Shown piece by piece: positions 31,882-43,021 of a stretch of DNA of 64,000 nt. The DNA lies in contig JAJAGP010000558.1 of the NCBI GenBank assembly GCA_025084515.1, positions 1 through 64,000 of the forward strand, in the 5' to 3' direction. The translations under genes and the position numbers were made by a program. The stretch is from Ancistrus triradiatus. Its lineage: Eukaryota > Chordata > Actinopteri > Siluriformes > Loricariidae. The number at the start of each line of letters is the position of its first letter. The first letter of the stretch is position 1. Under the pieces are notes generated by a model, which saw nothing but the letters and a program-made list of their open reading frames with translations, was not told the origin of the DNA and did no database searches.

Positions 31882-32954
31882 TACAAATACTACACCATTT
31901 TAGATAATGGGGCTGTAATCTGAAGACTATCTGCTTTTAATGAATTTTATTTCCTCATAACGCCAATAAATAGGCTTTCAAATTCCTGCCTGTATTGTGA
32001 AGAGAGCATTTCTCCTGTACCTCACGAGACCATGACTGGCATTGTTAATCTAAGCCTCCGCTCACAACATGCACTTGCCTTTCTTCCAGATAATTCACTG
32101 GAACTAGAGAGGTTTTGGCGTGATTTCAGTCAAAATGGCTGGATGGGACCGAATCTGCAGAGTCAAAGACCTACTGGAGTTCATGGGTAAACACCAGTTG
32201 GGGTCAAGTGGAAACTAAAACTGATACATCACCAAGTAGGACATTCTGAGATAAACAACTACAGGAAGACTGATCATTAAACTACTCTTCAGATGGGGGA
32301 GTCATCAAGAATTATGCCACAGAGAGACTGCAATAACAATAACTGGAAAGTTTGGACTGGAAATGACAGGGCTGTTGTGTCTGTAAACTTCCCTAAGTAA
32401 GAACAAAACACCTTACTTAAAGGGCTGCATAGTAAACAGCATTTTAAAACTTGACCAGTAATTGATTTTGGTTTGATTTCAGGTGCTCCTCTACTTTAGA
32501 ATCTCTTTTCAATGACAGAAAACTAGTACGAGCAAACCCTGCTGCTGAAAATAGAATCGCAGTCTTGAAAGGCAAACGGTGAAGCACTAAATGTTGTGTT
32601 TTAATTAATATCATTGTTTAAAATAAAACACTGTGCTGTCAATGTCGTTGGGTCTACGTGCTGGTTCACAGAACGTAACGCGGACATTAAACAGCACGTA
32701 CTGCATTATTATTTAATTGGCATACAGCCCAGTATTAATTGCTAGTCTAAAAATATACATTATAATATTTCCAAGTGGTGGTAAAGCTTGTGTGTGTATA
32801 ATTATTCAGTTTGGTTACATAGTGTACAATTAAATGCAATCTTTCCAAACGAATATATAGAAACAGTATACTATAATAACCAAAGACGAGACTGATTTAA
32901 TGTTCTATAAAACATCAAATATATCATAATTTTCAACACAGGCATTGCTGTTGG

Positions 32955-33215
32955 CCTTTTTCACTGTCCTGGCTCCTCACTGGAGGAATGAGCTTCCATC
33001 CCTCAGAGCAGCCCAGTGTCTCCCTTTGAAGACTCACCTCTTCAAGCCATAGGCAGTATAATGTCTCTTATCTTTACCTGATATTTGTATTTTTGTAAAC
33101 TAATCCTCAAGCTTGTGGTGTTTATTATTATTATTGCTAACTGTAGTGTTAGTGAATACTTAAGATCATCATCATTCTGGATAAGAGCATCTGCCAATGA
33201 CCAAATGCAAATGTA
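32955..33215 (+). mobile_element. LINE 3'-end fragment, second type
   Basis: Has CTGGCTCCTCACTGG, then AGACTCACCTCTTCAAG and ends GATAAGAGCATCTGCCAATGA before a short AAATG repeat. This closing phrase is typical of fish CR1/L2-type tails. No coding part was seen. Confidence 0.55.
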
Positions 33216-33690
33216 AGCAGAGAACTACATTCGTCATTAAACGAACGTAATGCGGACTCATTCACGAACAGCAGCTCAAGTACTGAGATAAAAGAGCATC
33301 TCTCACGTCGATTCCGCTCACCCCATTGTTTGAGGGACTTGTTTTACATCTCATTGTGTGTAACTGGTCTTTAAGCGTGTAAACGGGTGCCACCCAGCAA
33401 ATTACTACGCAAAGGCTGCATGGGTGGACTACACTAAACAAGACAATTAGTCGTAAGGTTAAGCTCTAATTACCAGTTTCGGTAGTAAAATGTCTTATTA
33501 GTGGCTGGATAGGACTACTTTGTGGTGAGAAGCATAACTGGTGTACTGGCCATACTATGCAATGAAGAAGAATCTGTTGGTAAAAGTCTATTTTTAAAAA
33601 GGCTTCTATAAGGCTGACTGTAACGCACAGCAGGAAGTCGTTACTGGAAGGTAAAGCTCTTTCCACAATAATTACCTGCTTAGTGTCTCT

Positions 33691-33714
33691 AACACACACA
33701 CACACACACACACA
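33691..33714. repeat. (CA)n microsatellite
   Basis: Twelve CA units in ubap2 intron 1. Confidence 0.9.
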
Positions 33715-34149
33715 CCTCTCTGACATGGAAATGTACCAGATTTGTTTGCTTTCATACTTGACGTACAACAAACCTCGTACACAATGGATTCACCTAATAA
33801 AATCCGTCCATTAACTTTCTGCCCTGTAGTTTCTTGCACTCTGTGGTGCGTGGAAAAATTAATGAGGCGTAAAAATATTTCCAGTTAATATATAACTAAA
33901 CTGTTGGTAATGATTTCCTTATGTCTTATGGGAAAACGTCTTTAATTACAAAGCCATGACGCTAATGACACATGGACGTCTGAAAAACTGACCCTATTGT
34001 TTTTTCTTTATTATTATAGACTATATATTTATTACACTTCCTTTAATTGTGTTTTCTCTTTTGTTTTGTTCATTTACCTTCAGTGTATTGAAACTATTAC
34101 TATAAACCTATTAAATAGGTACCTTAGTTTAATTCTTACACAACATCTT

Positions 34150-34320
34150 GGCTGCCCAAAGAGGTCGGATCCCTTTTTGAGGCTTCTCCCAAGGTTTCTT
34201 CCTTATAACATGTAGGGAGTTTTTCCCAGCCACTGGCACCTGAGGCCTGATCAGTTATGGCTGTGGGCCTAGTTATTTGTAAAGCTGCGATAAAATAAAA
34301 TTGACTTGGCTGGACGTACA
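34150..34320 (+). mobile_element. LINE 3'-tail fragment
   Basis: GCCCAAAGAGGTCGGATCCC, then CAAGGTTTCTTCC and ending GCGATAAAATAAAATTGAC, as in the tail of the large LINE at 59795-60014. Tail only. Confidence 0.7.
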
Positions 34321-34721
34321 ATAATGGTCTGATGTCTGGACATATTCAAGGGTTAAAATAAAAATAAATAAAATCTTACACAAGCAGCTCAACAGAGAAA
34401 ATGACTGTTAGGGTGTGCAAGTGAGGGACTAAAACTGAAACGAAAGCAGAACGACAACAAAAGAACAAAGGCAAACAAACTCAGATGAAAAACAAAAGGT
34501 CAGGGAACAAAGGCTTCAACTCTGCAAGCATGTGGTTTCGCCCAACCGCTTCAGACAAGGGGTTTAAATAGCAGAAGGTTGTGTTGAAGGAAATGAAAAA
34601 TGATTTATGACATGTTGTTTAAAAAACAATTTAACATGCAAAAAACAAACCCTGCAGTTTCACTTTACAGCAGAGCGCCTCCGAAATTTCAGTTTTGGAA
34701 TACTTCACGTCCACCCGAGCA

Positions 34722-34930
34722 CCAAGTCAAGTCAGATCTAGTTATATAGCGCTTTTTACAATGGAGCATTGTCTCAAAGCAACTTTACAATTTCAGATTA
34801 TCTCCTAATAACTACGTCCAATCCCAAACTGAGCAAGCCTAGGGTGATAGTGGCAAGGAAAAACGTTATGAGGAAGAAACCGTGGGAGGACCAAGACTCA
34901 AAAAGGGACCCGACCTCCGTGGGTGGCATA
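34722..34930 (-). mobile_element. LINE 3'-tail fragment
   Basis: Reverse copy of the same tail: TATATAGCGCTTTTTACAAT at one end, AAACCGTGGGAGGACCAAGA at the other. Together with 34150-34320 it makes an inverted pair about 400 bp apart. Confidence 0.75.
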
Positions 34931-35559
34931 GATGATAAATGTAAGAATGAAACTAATTTATCTAAACTAATAAGTCAGAGCCATAGTTCAAATAAAATGT
35001 AAAATATGCACATCAGCATTAAGTAGTCCGATACACAGTCGCTCTAGGATCATTACATTTTGACTGTCAGGATACACACGTTCCTAAGATGACCCACAAT
35101 AGGTTACCCACCATTTGATAGTTCATCCTCAGGCAGTAGTCTGAAGCTGCTCGATAAGATACAGCAACGATTCGGCGTAAGAACTACGTGAACTCGTTTC
35201 TCCAAGCGCCGACTTGAAATTGATTGAAGTTAATAGCGCAGCCTAAAACCACAACGACCTCAAGCGTCTCATCTCTGCAGCTCTGTCCGGCTATTACAGA
35301 GCGCCAACTACAAAGAAAAGACTGGCAGGCTATGATTAAATGGTGGAGGACGCCGAACAGGACTAAATAATGCTTCATACAGCCCGATCATCTACGCTCG
35401 TGTTCACACGGCACGAAAAACTGCCAATTATTTCGATATCCTGTTCACATTGTCTTTTTAAAATGTGGTCTTGAAATAAACCGCATGCGCAGAACAGTAT
35501 AGAGCCACCAGTATAGAGTGAATGGTGACTGAATTCATGGACATGTAATAATATTGGAT

Positions 35560-36112
35560 AAGGAGCTCCACTAATGTGTCTTCTTGGGCGATACCAATGC
35601 CGATATTTAGGGAGCAGGCTGACCAGTGGCTGATAAATAATGCCAATATCACTATTATTTTTGTAATTTTTTGCATCCGACTAAACTGATAGCAATAAAT
35701 GACACAAGTTGCTAAACTTAAATGAACACTTATTTAAGATATTAATGCACTGACTGTGTTTGCTCTCCGTCTCTTTTATAAACAAAACAAATAAAAAGTT
35801 TTATTGCACTTCACAACATTTATTACCAAACATCAGCCTCTTCTTCTTTCCCGGCATCTTTTTGGTTTTAATCCCAGTTCCAGTTAACAGCAGCAAGTTG
35901 TAATGCTGGAAACAAAGTTTTCGTCTTCTCATAAATGGCCCCACCTTCAGTGTTCTCTAGGCGTCTCTTTGTTTTTATTTAGTCCGTAGTCCCAGTTTAT
36001 GAGCCGCACATGTTTTCCACCATTTTTGAATACTGGCCTTGTGAGCGCAGGCATCAACTGATGCTGATTATCTCCAAATTAAACTTACTCGATTAATCGG
36101 TCAACCACCAGT
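35560..36112. repeat. Possible hAT-like remnant
   Basis: GCGATACCAATGCCGATATT near the left and CGATTAATCGGTCAACCACC at the right resemble fish hAT element ends. No target duplication was confirmed. Non-coding. Confidence 0.35.
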
Positions 36113-36349
36113 GAAAGACACAGAGTTTGATGCTTCCTGTGGAGTCCCAGTGGCTACTTTTGAGGAGAGAACTGTCTCGAGGTGAGACCAGATTCAGGAG
36201 TGACGCGATCGCAATGTGGACGGTTTTACAAATGCAGAAACATCAAAAAAACGTTAGAAGGCAACGTTTATCCATTTTTTTCATCTGAATTTTGTCAGTA
36301 AATTGATCGACTATACAGCTCTTGAGTAATCAAATAATGGGAAACCTCT

Positions 36350-36835
36350 GGGTTTATAGGATTCAGGCAGTAATCAGATTTCTACTTTGCAACCAGCCAA
36401 TAATCTCACAGAAATGTGATGTAAACCTCAAACTTTAATATCAAACAGTCAGATTCTTCATTTTTTCGAATACACTGTAAACTGCGTTTCAGAGTCTCCA
36501 CAAAGTGTTTGGCAGCCGTTACGCTGCCTTTAATTCCGTGGACTGTTCAGTTCTGGGGTTGCCAGATCCCGTGAGGAGTCAAATAAATCCAATTCTTCAA
36601 AATTAGCCGACCTGGCAACCGTATAGGTTAGGTTTGAGTGCATGTGAAGGCTGACAAAACCAGCTGAAATCGGGTAACTGGTATACATGCAATGAGTAAT
36701 CCAATTACTGGGATGAAATCCAGCTCCCTTTATCAGATTTCTTAATCTGATTTTGAGATGGGAGTATGCCGTATACATGACCACCTGAAAAACCGAACAA
36801 CCCATTATCATCGGATTAACTAAGTGCATTATTCC
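36350..36835. repeat. Reverse copy of the CTGGCAACCCC repeat
   Basis: Phrases from 23220-24150 recur in reverse order and complement (GGGGTTGCCAGATC, CGGGTAACTGGTATACATGC). Non-coding, in ubap2 intron 1. Confidence 0.55.
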
Positions 36836-37483
36836 AACTCAGATTTGCAGTTTCTTTCATGGGAGTGTGAACGGCAAAACAAACTCAACCAGACCTTTTC
36901 AATTCCAGTCTGGGTCACTTTCATATGCGGTACCCACATTGGATTCTTGTCTGATATGCAGTCATGTGACCTCAGTCTAAACAATCAGATCGGAATTCAT
37001 ACCACTTTTACATCAACAGCTCATAATTCATGTTAATTCACCCTAGCCCTTTCGAAAGAAATAGTCTACCTCAAACTTGTGTCTTACTTTACTAATCTTA
37101 AAGAAAGATAGTCACAGAAGGGGTTTGTGATACAGATCATGTACTATATCTGTTGCTTTAACACTGTGCAAGCTGATATTATCAAGTATGTCACTCACTT
37201 TGCAAAAAAAACAGTCAAAACCTCGGCATAAGAGTACACATGTTCACTGCGTCACATAGCCAGGTAGGATAATTTGCGGTTTCACAGAACGTATAAGAGA
37301 ACTCGGGCATTTCTTAAAAGGCTTTAGAAATCACATCTAGACAATCTGATTCCATTTGCACAGACTGATCATCTACAATTTCCATTAGAAGCAAAGGGAG
37401 ACGTCTCCGAGGCTCTGAAAACAAAGACGACCTTGAAGGATTCCTACAAAACAGCTGCTCTAATAAAAAGACAAACTTAGTAG

Positions 37484-37600
37484 GACTGTACCATTTGGTT
37501 AGCAGAAAGCCTGTAAAACTGGGGACCAAAGGTGCAGGGTTCAAGTCCCACCTCTGCCAAGCTGCCGCTGTTGGCCCACAGAGGTGGGTTTCCAAATATC
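37484..37600 (+). mobile_element. SINE fragment, head orientation +
   Basis: Contains GGGTTCAAGTCCCACCTCTG (B-box like) and the following CCAAGCTGCCGCTGTTGG. The tail is missing. A weaker head is at 38205-38285. Confidence 0.6.
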
Positions 37601-37904
37601 GAGGAGTCTTAGACAGTAACGAGCGACTTTGCGATGTACTTGAGCTACAAAGCGGATTCCTTAACGAGTGTTTCCCAAACTGTAAAGTTTAATTGCAGCA
37701 TCACTCTTGCAAATCGATAATCAAACAATCTCTGTTGAGTGTGATTCATTTCAGGGCACTTAGGATGAAACAAAAACATTCTGTCCATGTTACTGACGAT
37801 GGAGTCGAAGGGCTACCTTTCACTCAAATTAACATACAATCTTAAGATGGAATTGGCGGCGTTCTGAGTATAACGATATCATATGATAGTATTTTTATGA
37901 CAGT

Positions 37905-38130
37905 CAAGTCAGATTTATTTACATAGCACTTTTCACAATAGCGCATCGTCTCAAAGCAGCTTTGCAATTTTCGATTATCTTCTAATATCGAAGGCCAATC
38001 CAAAACTGAGCAATCCTAGGGTGACAGTGGAAAGGAAAAACTCGCTAAACATTACAAAGGAAGAAACCTTGGCTGGACCAAGACTCAAAAAGGCACCCAT
38101 CCTCCCTGGGCAGCATAGAATTAAGAATTA
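37905..38130 (-). mobile_element. LINE 3'-tail fragment
   Basis: Same tail as at 34722-34930 (GTCAGATTTATTTACATAGC, CAAAGCAGCTTTGCAATTTT, GGAAGAAACCTTGGCTGGAC). Tail only. Confidence 0.75.
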
Positions 38131-38716
38131 AGCCTAGGTAAGAATTAAACCAAGCTAGTAATAGTAAAAGTGGAAATAAACAGAAACTAAATAGTATTTA
38201 GGACTGCGGTCGCCTTGTGGTTAAAAGTACTGGACGGCTCAAATCCCAACTCTGCCAAGTTGTTGGATCCTTGAGCAATGGTCTTAATAAAGGCATATAA
38301 AGGTGTAAAGGCATATTTTTAGTCAATAATATCTTATCATCTATGATCATGTCATGACTGAAGTTAAAAAGGAGTGAACAAACTGCACCAGGAGACAAAA
38401 TACAGGAGGTGGACCGGCTTAGAAAGGATGGACTGCAAACTGGGTCGGAAACCGGTTGCCTTTAAATACAGCTCAAGAACTAATTTATTTCACAACCTTC
38501 AAGCTGAGCACCGTGCTGAAGAGGAAGATTATGACGAACTTTGGAAGTCAGCAGTCCACAACAAAGTACCAGCACAAAAACACACTCAGCAAATCTGCCT
38601 TACAAGAAAAGCAACAGACGAAAAGACATAAATGCTGTCAACAATTACAGAGCAAAACACCTAGTGTTGAGAGAAATGGGTTCAAACTACTTTTGAATAA
38701 TTTGGATCCAAGATAT

Positions 38717-38910
38717 ACATTTACAGCATTTAGCAGACGCCCTTATCCAGAGCGACTTACAATTGGTACAGTCTTACAATCCAAGCAATTGTGGGTTAAG
38801 GGCCTTGCTCAAAAACCTTAAGTGGCAGAGCTTGGCAGAGATGGGATTTGAACCCTAGACCTTTTGGTCCATAGTCCAGTACCTTAACCACTAGGCTACC
38901 ACAGTCCCTG
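38717..38910 (-). mobile_element. tRNA-derived SINE, near full length
   Basis: Runs from TTACAGCATTTAGCAGACGC to CCACTAGGCTACCACAGTCC, with GGGATTTGAACCCT (complement of a B box) near 38843. The most complete reverse-oriented copy in the window. Confidence 0.8.
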
Positions 38911-38929
38911 CTGACATATCATCTAATTA

Positions 38930-40163
38930 TTGTTATTGACAAAATACCAGAAAATTGAGATACAATTTTGTTTTCAGTGTGTTTTCATCTACTAAATGGG
39001 ACTGTGGTGGCTAGGATTATAAGATTGTAAATTGTCTGAATGAGAGGTTCTACTAAATGCCTTAATTGTAAACATAAAGTTTTGGGAAATCACCGTTAGT
39101 GCATTAAGACTTAGAGGGAAGATCTCTCATCTAGCAAATCTGAGACAGAAACTGCTTTGGCAGATAAACCAGATTTTAGTTACAGCTTCACTAATCTCAT
39201 GGCGAATCTTTTTTTAAACAAAACGCTCCTTATATTCAAGAGAGATTGAAACAGTTGATCCGGCTATTAGAAAGCCTAGAAGCACTCTCTTTAAACAATG
39301 AAGTTATAGTTAAGAGATGGAAAAGCTTGATTTGATTTGACTTTAATGACTAGAAATGCTGTAAGGTCTAGCACAGGACGGTCATCTACGACGTTTGATA
39401 GTAACGGAGTCATATCTGATAGCCAGGGCTTCATTTTCCTTCTTTACAAACAAAGCTCGAGGTTTCGTGGCGAACTCTCAGAGATCACTGGCTATTTCGA
39501 AAAGGGAAGCATCTGGGATCAAACAAAAGGATGGAGTTTATTATATCAAACACTGCCGCGATCTGATGGACTTGTGCTTTGGTGTTTCTGATCACACATC
39601 GGTTTCTTTGTTTTAGAGCGGATCAAACAGTGACGCCCTTTCGAAATCTGGTCTACGATTTCAGAATGTAAACAACAGTCTTGGAGGAGCTAGCTAGCGG
39701 CTAAAGCTAGCTGCAGATCAGAGCTCTTTGTCCTAACATGCTAAGCCCTGCTGCTAATTTCCTCTCAATTGTTATGACTTTGCCTCAGAGAGCGAATTCA
39801 CAAACCAAAGCCAAACACTAAACGAACACCGTCTGTAACGCGATGCCCGTCCTCAACGTAAATGATCAGTTTGTTAACGGGGAGCTGCAGGCCGTTTTTT
39901 CAGCGGTGTTATTGAGAAAATGGCCACACACACTCACCCTCATCCTCATCCACACACTCACTCACTCTCACACAGAGCCTGAACCGTGCTAGCTAGCAGC
40001 TCGCCGGGAACTCGCTACCCAGCGATACAACGCAAATGATTCGTTTAAAGACACGCTAAACACCGAAAGCCATTTCCCGAATCACACACATCCTCTCCGC
40101 GGCCATTTCAAATGATAAAACCACTTTAAAGATAAGGGTGAGATTTGTTATTATTATCATTAC
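38930..40163. other. ubap2 intron 1, promoter-proximal part
   Basis: No exon or named repeat was identified. GC content rises towards 40200. CTAGCTAGC-type words cluster near 39690-39720 and 39990-40000. Confidence 0.4.
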
Positions 40164-40213
40164 CTGCTAACACGCTTCACTCAAGCCAGCAGCAGCAGAA
40201 ATGGTCACGTGAC
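40164..40213 (-). promoter_or_regulatory. ubap2: ubap2 non-coding exon 1 and core promoter
   Basis: On the minus strand the palindrome GTCACGTGAC (40204-40213) is followed by CTGCTGCTGGCTTGAGTG, then GTTAGCAG|GTAATG, a good splice donor at 40163/40164. The CACGTG E-box fits USF/MYC/TFE-type control of housekeeping genes. The donor and E-box are seen; the transcription start near 40195 is inferred. Confidence 0.55.
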
Positions 40214-40309
40214 ACCCCCAGCCAGGCGCGCAGCCGACGCAGAACAACAGGCACGAGAGCGCGCACACGTCACCCCGAGACACACACGTACACGAGAGCT
40301 TGATGAGCA

Positions 40310-41190
40310 GATCATTATTATTATTATTCGATTTTTACTACAATTCGTTTGTTCTCATTTTGATTGTTGTGTTTAAATATATTCATTATATTAATATTTC
40401 ATAACAATAACAATTGTTATTATTGTTGTTATTACCATTGTCGTCGTCATAATCATTATTATTATTATTATTATTATTATTAATAATAATAGTATTAATA
40501 CTACTGTTTATTTATCGGTTTTGTTTTCATAATTATTTTAATTATAGTTTAATTGATCAGTTTTGCTACAAATATTTAGTTTTCTGATTTTCTGATATTT
40601 ATTTTGGCTGTTGTGTTTAAATATATTAATATCAATAATAACAATTGTTATTATTATTATTATTAGTAGTAGTAGTATTAAAACTACTGTTTATTTATTG
40701 GTGTTGTTTTCATAATTATTTAAATTATAATTAAATTGATGATTTTTGCTACAAATATTTAGTTTTCATAACGATTGTTGTGTTTATATGTATTATTTAT
40801 ATAATAACAATAATATTATTTTTATTATTATTATATTAATATTACTGTTTTAATTACTGGTGTACTATAATTATTATATTGTTACAATATTCATTTTGTC
40901 GATTATATTTATTAATTTATATTTTATTTATGTTAATAATAATGCTAATTATTATTATTGTTGCTACAATTGGTTTTCATTTTGATTGCTGTGTTTATTC
41001 ATATTTATTACATATCATCAACATTGTTTTTATCTTTATTATGCATAATTATCTTATATTACTATGGTTAATTAATGGTGTTTTCATGATTGTGTTTATA
41101 TTCCCTTGTTGTTATAATAATTGTAATTAATATCACTGTCATGCATACATTTATAATTACGTTATTTTATTATGCTGTTGCTACTGTTAT
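40310..41190. repeat. (ATT)-rich spacer between ubap2 promoter and dcaf12 3' end
   Basis: Nearly 900 bp of interrupted ATT/ATA triplets with several near-repeats, for example a block around GTTTATTTATCGGTTTTGTT (40505) that recurs near 40690. The short open frames over it are low-complexity artefacts. Confidence 0.85.
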
Positions 41191-41931
41191 TATCACAACA
41201 TTTTTTTCACATTTGAATCCCTGCTTTCCCCGGTCAGTTACGATGGGGACACGTTCCGACAAATCTGTCCCAAGTTGAAATTTTCATAAATCTAGGAGGG
41301 AAAATTCCACATTCAGAATACAGTTTCTGATAAATGAATATTTTTATATATTTAGTATAATATTTATCATCGGATTTCCATCGTGAAGTCGAACTGTCAC
41401 AAGTCGGGCCATCCTAAAACTGGGAGTACCTGCATATAAACATTCACATTTTGAGTCCTGGTTTCATCTGGCTGATCTTCCGTGTTGTTCGTAATACTGT
41501 GCAGCACTGCATTTTGGCCTTTGGCACTTAAATCTTGCGGCTTTTCCCGAGACAGGGTTATAACAGTGCATTATTGTATTTTCTATAATTATTGTGAATT
41601 CCCACAAATGAAAAATGCAATGGCATGAGGAATGCTGAGTAAATGGCAGCGTTCCACTTGTGATTTCAGCGCCATCTCTAACTTTACACATCGTTTGCAC
41701 ACCGTTGTGAAAATACCCTTTATATTTACATTAAAGTTGCATGAATAGACCATGTGCTTACAGTAATTTCTGGTCAACGCCCCCATTCACAGAAAATAAT
41801 GCGGTTGTTAAACGGCACATACCTGTAGAACCTTGTAAGTCCTCTGTGGACCCCAAGAACTGCTCTTGCACGAGCATCAAAGAAAGCCACAAGCCAAAAT
41901 CCAAGGTGGAAGAAAAATACAACAATAGACT

Positions 41932-43021
41932 TTTATTCATTATTTTCTCTTTAAACAATTCTTGCGTTGGTTGCTTTTGTTTCCGATATTGTACGTTTGC
42001 CGGTAATTTGTAAAAACACTTAGGTAGTGTGTATAAAAAAAAACAGGGCACCACCAAGGTAATGACAGTTAGTCCACACACGCGCTCGCACAAATATTTA
42101 CATACAACGTAGTCTCCAAATAGGTGTACGTACATCTTTATATATAAAATACATTTTAAAAGTGATGGCTGTTTGATTAACATACGGACACAAGCTACTG
42201 TGGGTTGAAGCTTCTTTTTGAAATGACTCATGAAGGGATTGTTTTTAAAAACAAAAGGAAGAAAAGTCAACCTGCACAAGCCTTTCACAGAAAGACTCAT
42301 TAAAGGCAACGACGTCACGGATCTTGATCGGGCTAAAGGAGCAGAAGCGACTGCTACCAGAAATGATTGTACCTTAACAGCACGAGGGGGGGGAGGGGGG
42401 GGTGACTTGAGAGGAAATAAATTACAAAAAAAAAAACAACCACATAATTTCAATTCCAGCATGATGCGCTAGTCTCAACTGCAAATCATACTTCAAATAT
42501 CAGCCATAGAATCGAGTCCAGTGGCGATGAACCACCAGAAAGTCTTTCCCAAGTCCTCGTTCGCGATCCTCAATCCTCTCTGAACACAAAACCAAAGTTC
42601 CACGAGCAAAGCCTTCGTTTCCGTTCCTCTTCTCCAGTCGGTCGTGTGAATCGGGACCACACAAAAGGCTGCAAAATAAAGCCCAACCAAAGCAGACAAA
42701 CATCCGAGTTCCTGTGGAGGCTGCTAAATATTTTAATGACTTTACACAGTTCTCAGAGGCAGCAGTTGAATTATTGAGGAGAACGTCCGCTCTGAGCCTC
42801 GTCACCGAGGGCTTCCTCTAAAAACAGGCCTTAACCCCTGCTCTGATTCGTCTTGCATGTAAAAGAAACAGAGCCGACAAAGACAAGGACGAGACGCTGA
42901 AAAGTGAGAACACGCTCCTGAGTCCAGAAAAACACAAACACACACGGACAGACAGAGGCGATCAGGAATCAGACAGAGACGTCCAGCAGAGAGACAGAGT
43001 GACCCGAGGGGACGGACGAGG
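41932..43021 (-). terminator. dcaf12 3' UTR with polyadenylation signal
   Basis: About 1.09 kb from the TAG at 43022-43024 to AATAAA on the minus strand (41932-41937). It contains a C-rich run (42387-42401) and (A)/(T) tracts. The 234-codon minus-strand frame at 41758-42462 lies in this UTR and has low-complexity runs; it is not taken as a gene. Confidence 0.6.

Noticed and set aside
39840..40000. Bidirectional gene start near the ubap2 promoter
   Set aside because: No coding exon on the plus strand was found; the open frames here are short and without known domains.
41758..42462. 234-codon open frame on the minus strand
   Set aside because: It lies within the dcaf12 3' UTR and downstream, crosses the polyadenylation signal, contains poly-Pro and poly-Lys runs from C- and A-tracts, and has no recognised domain.
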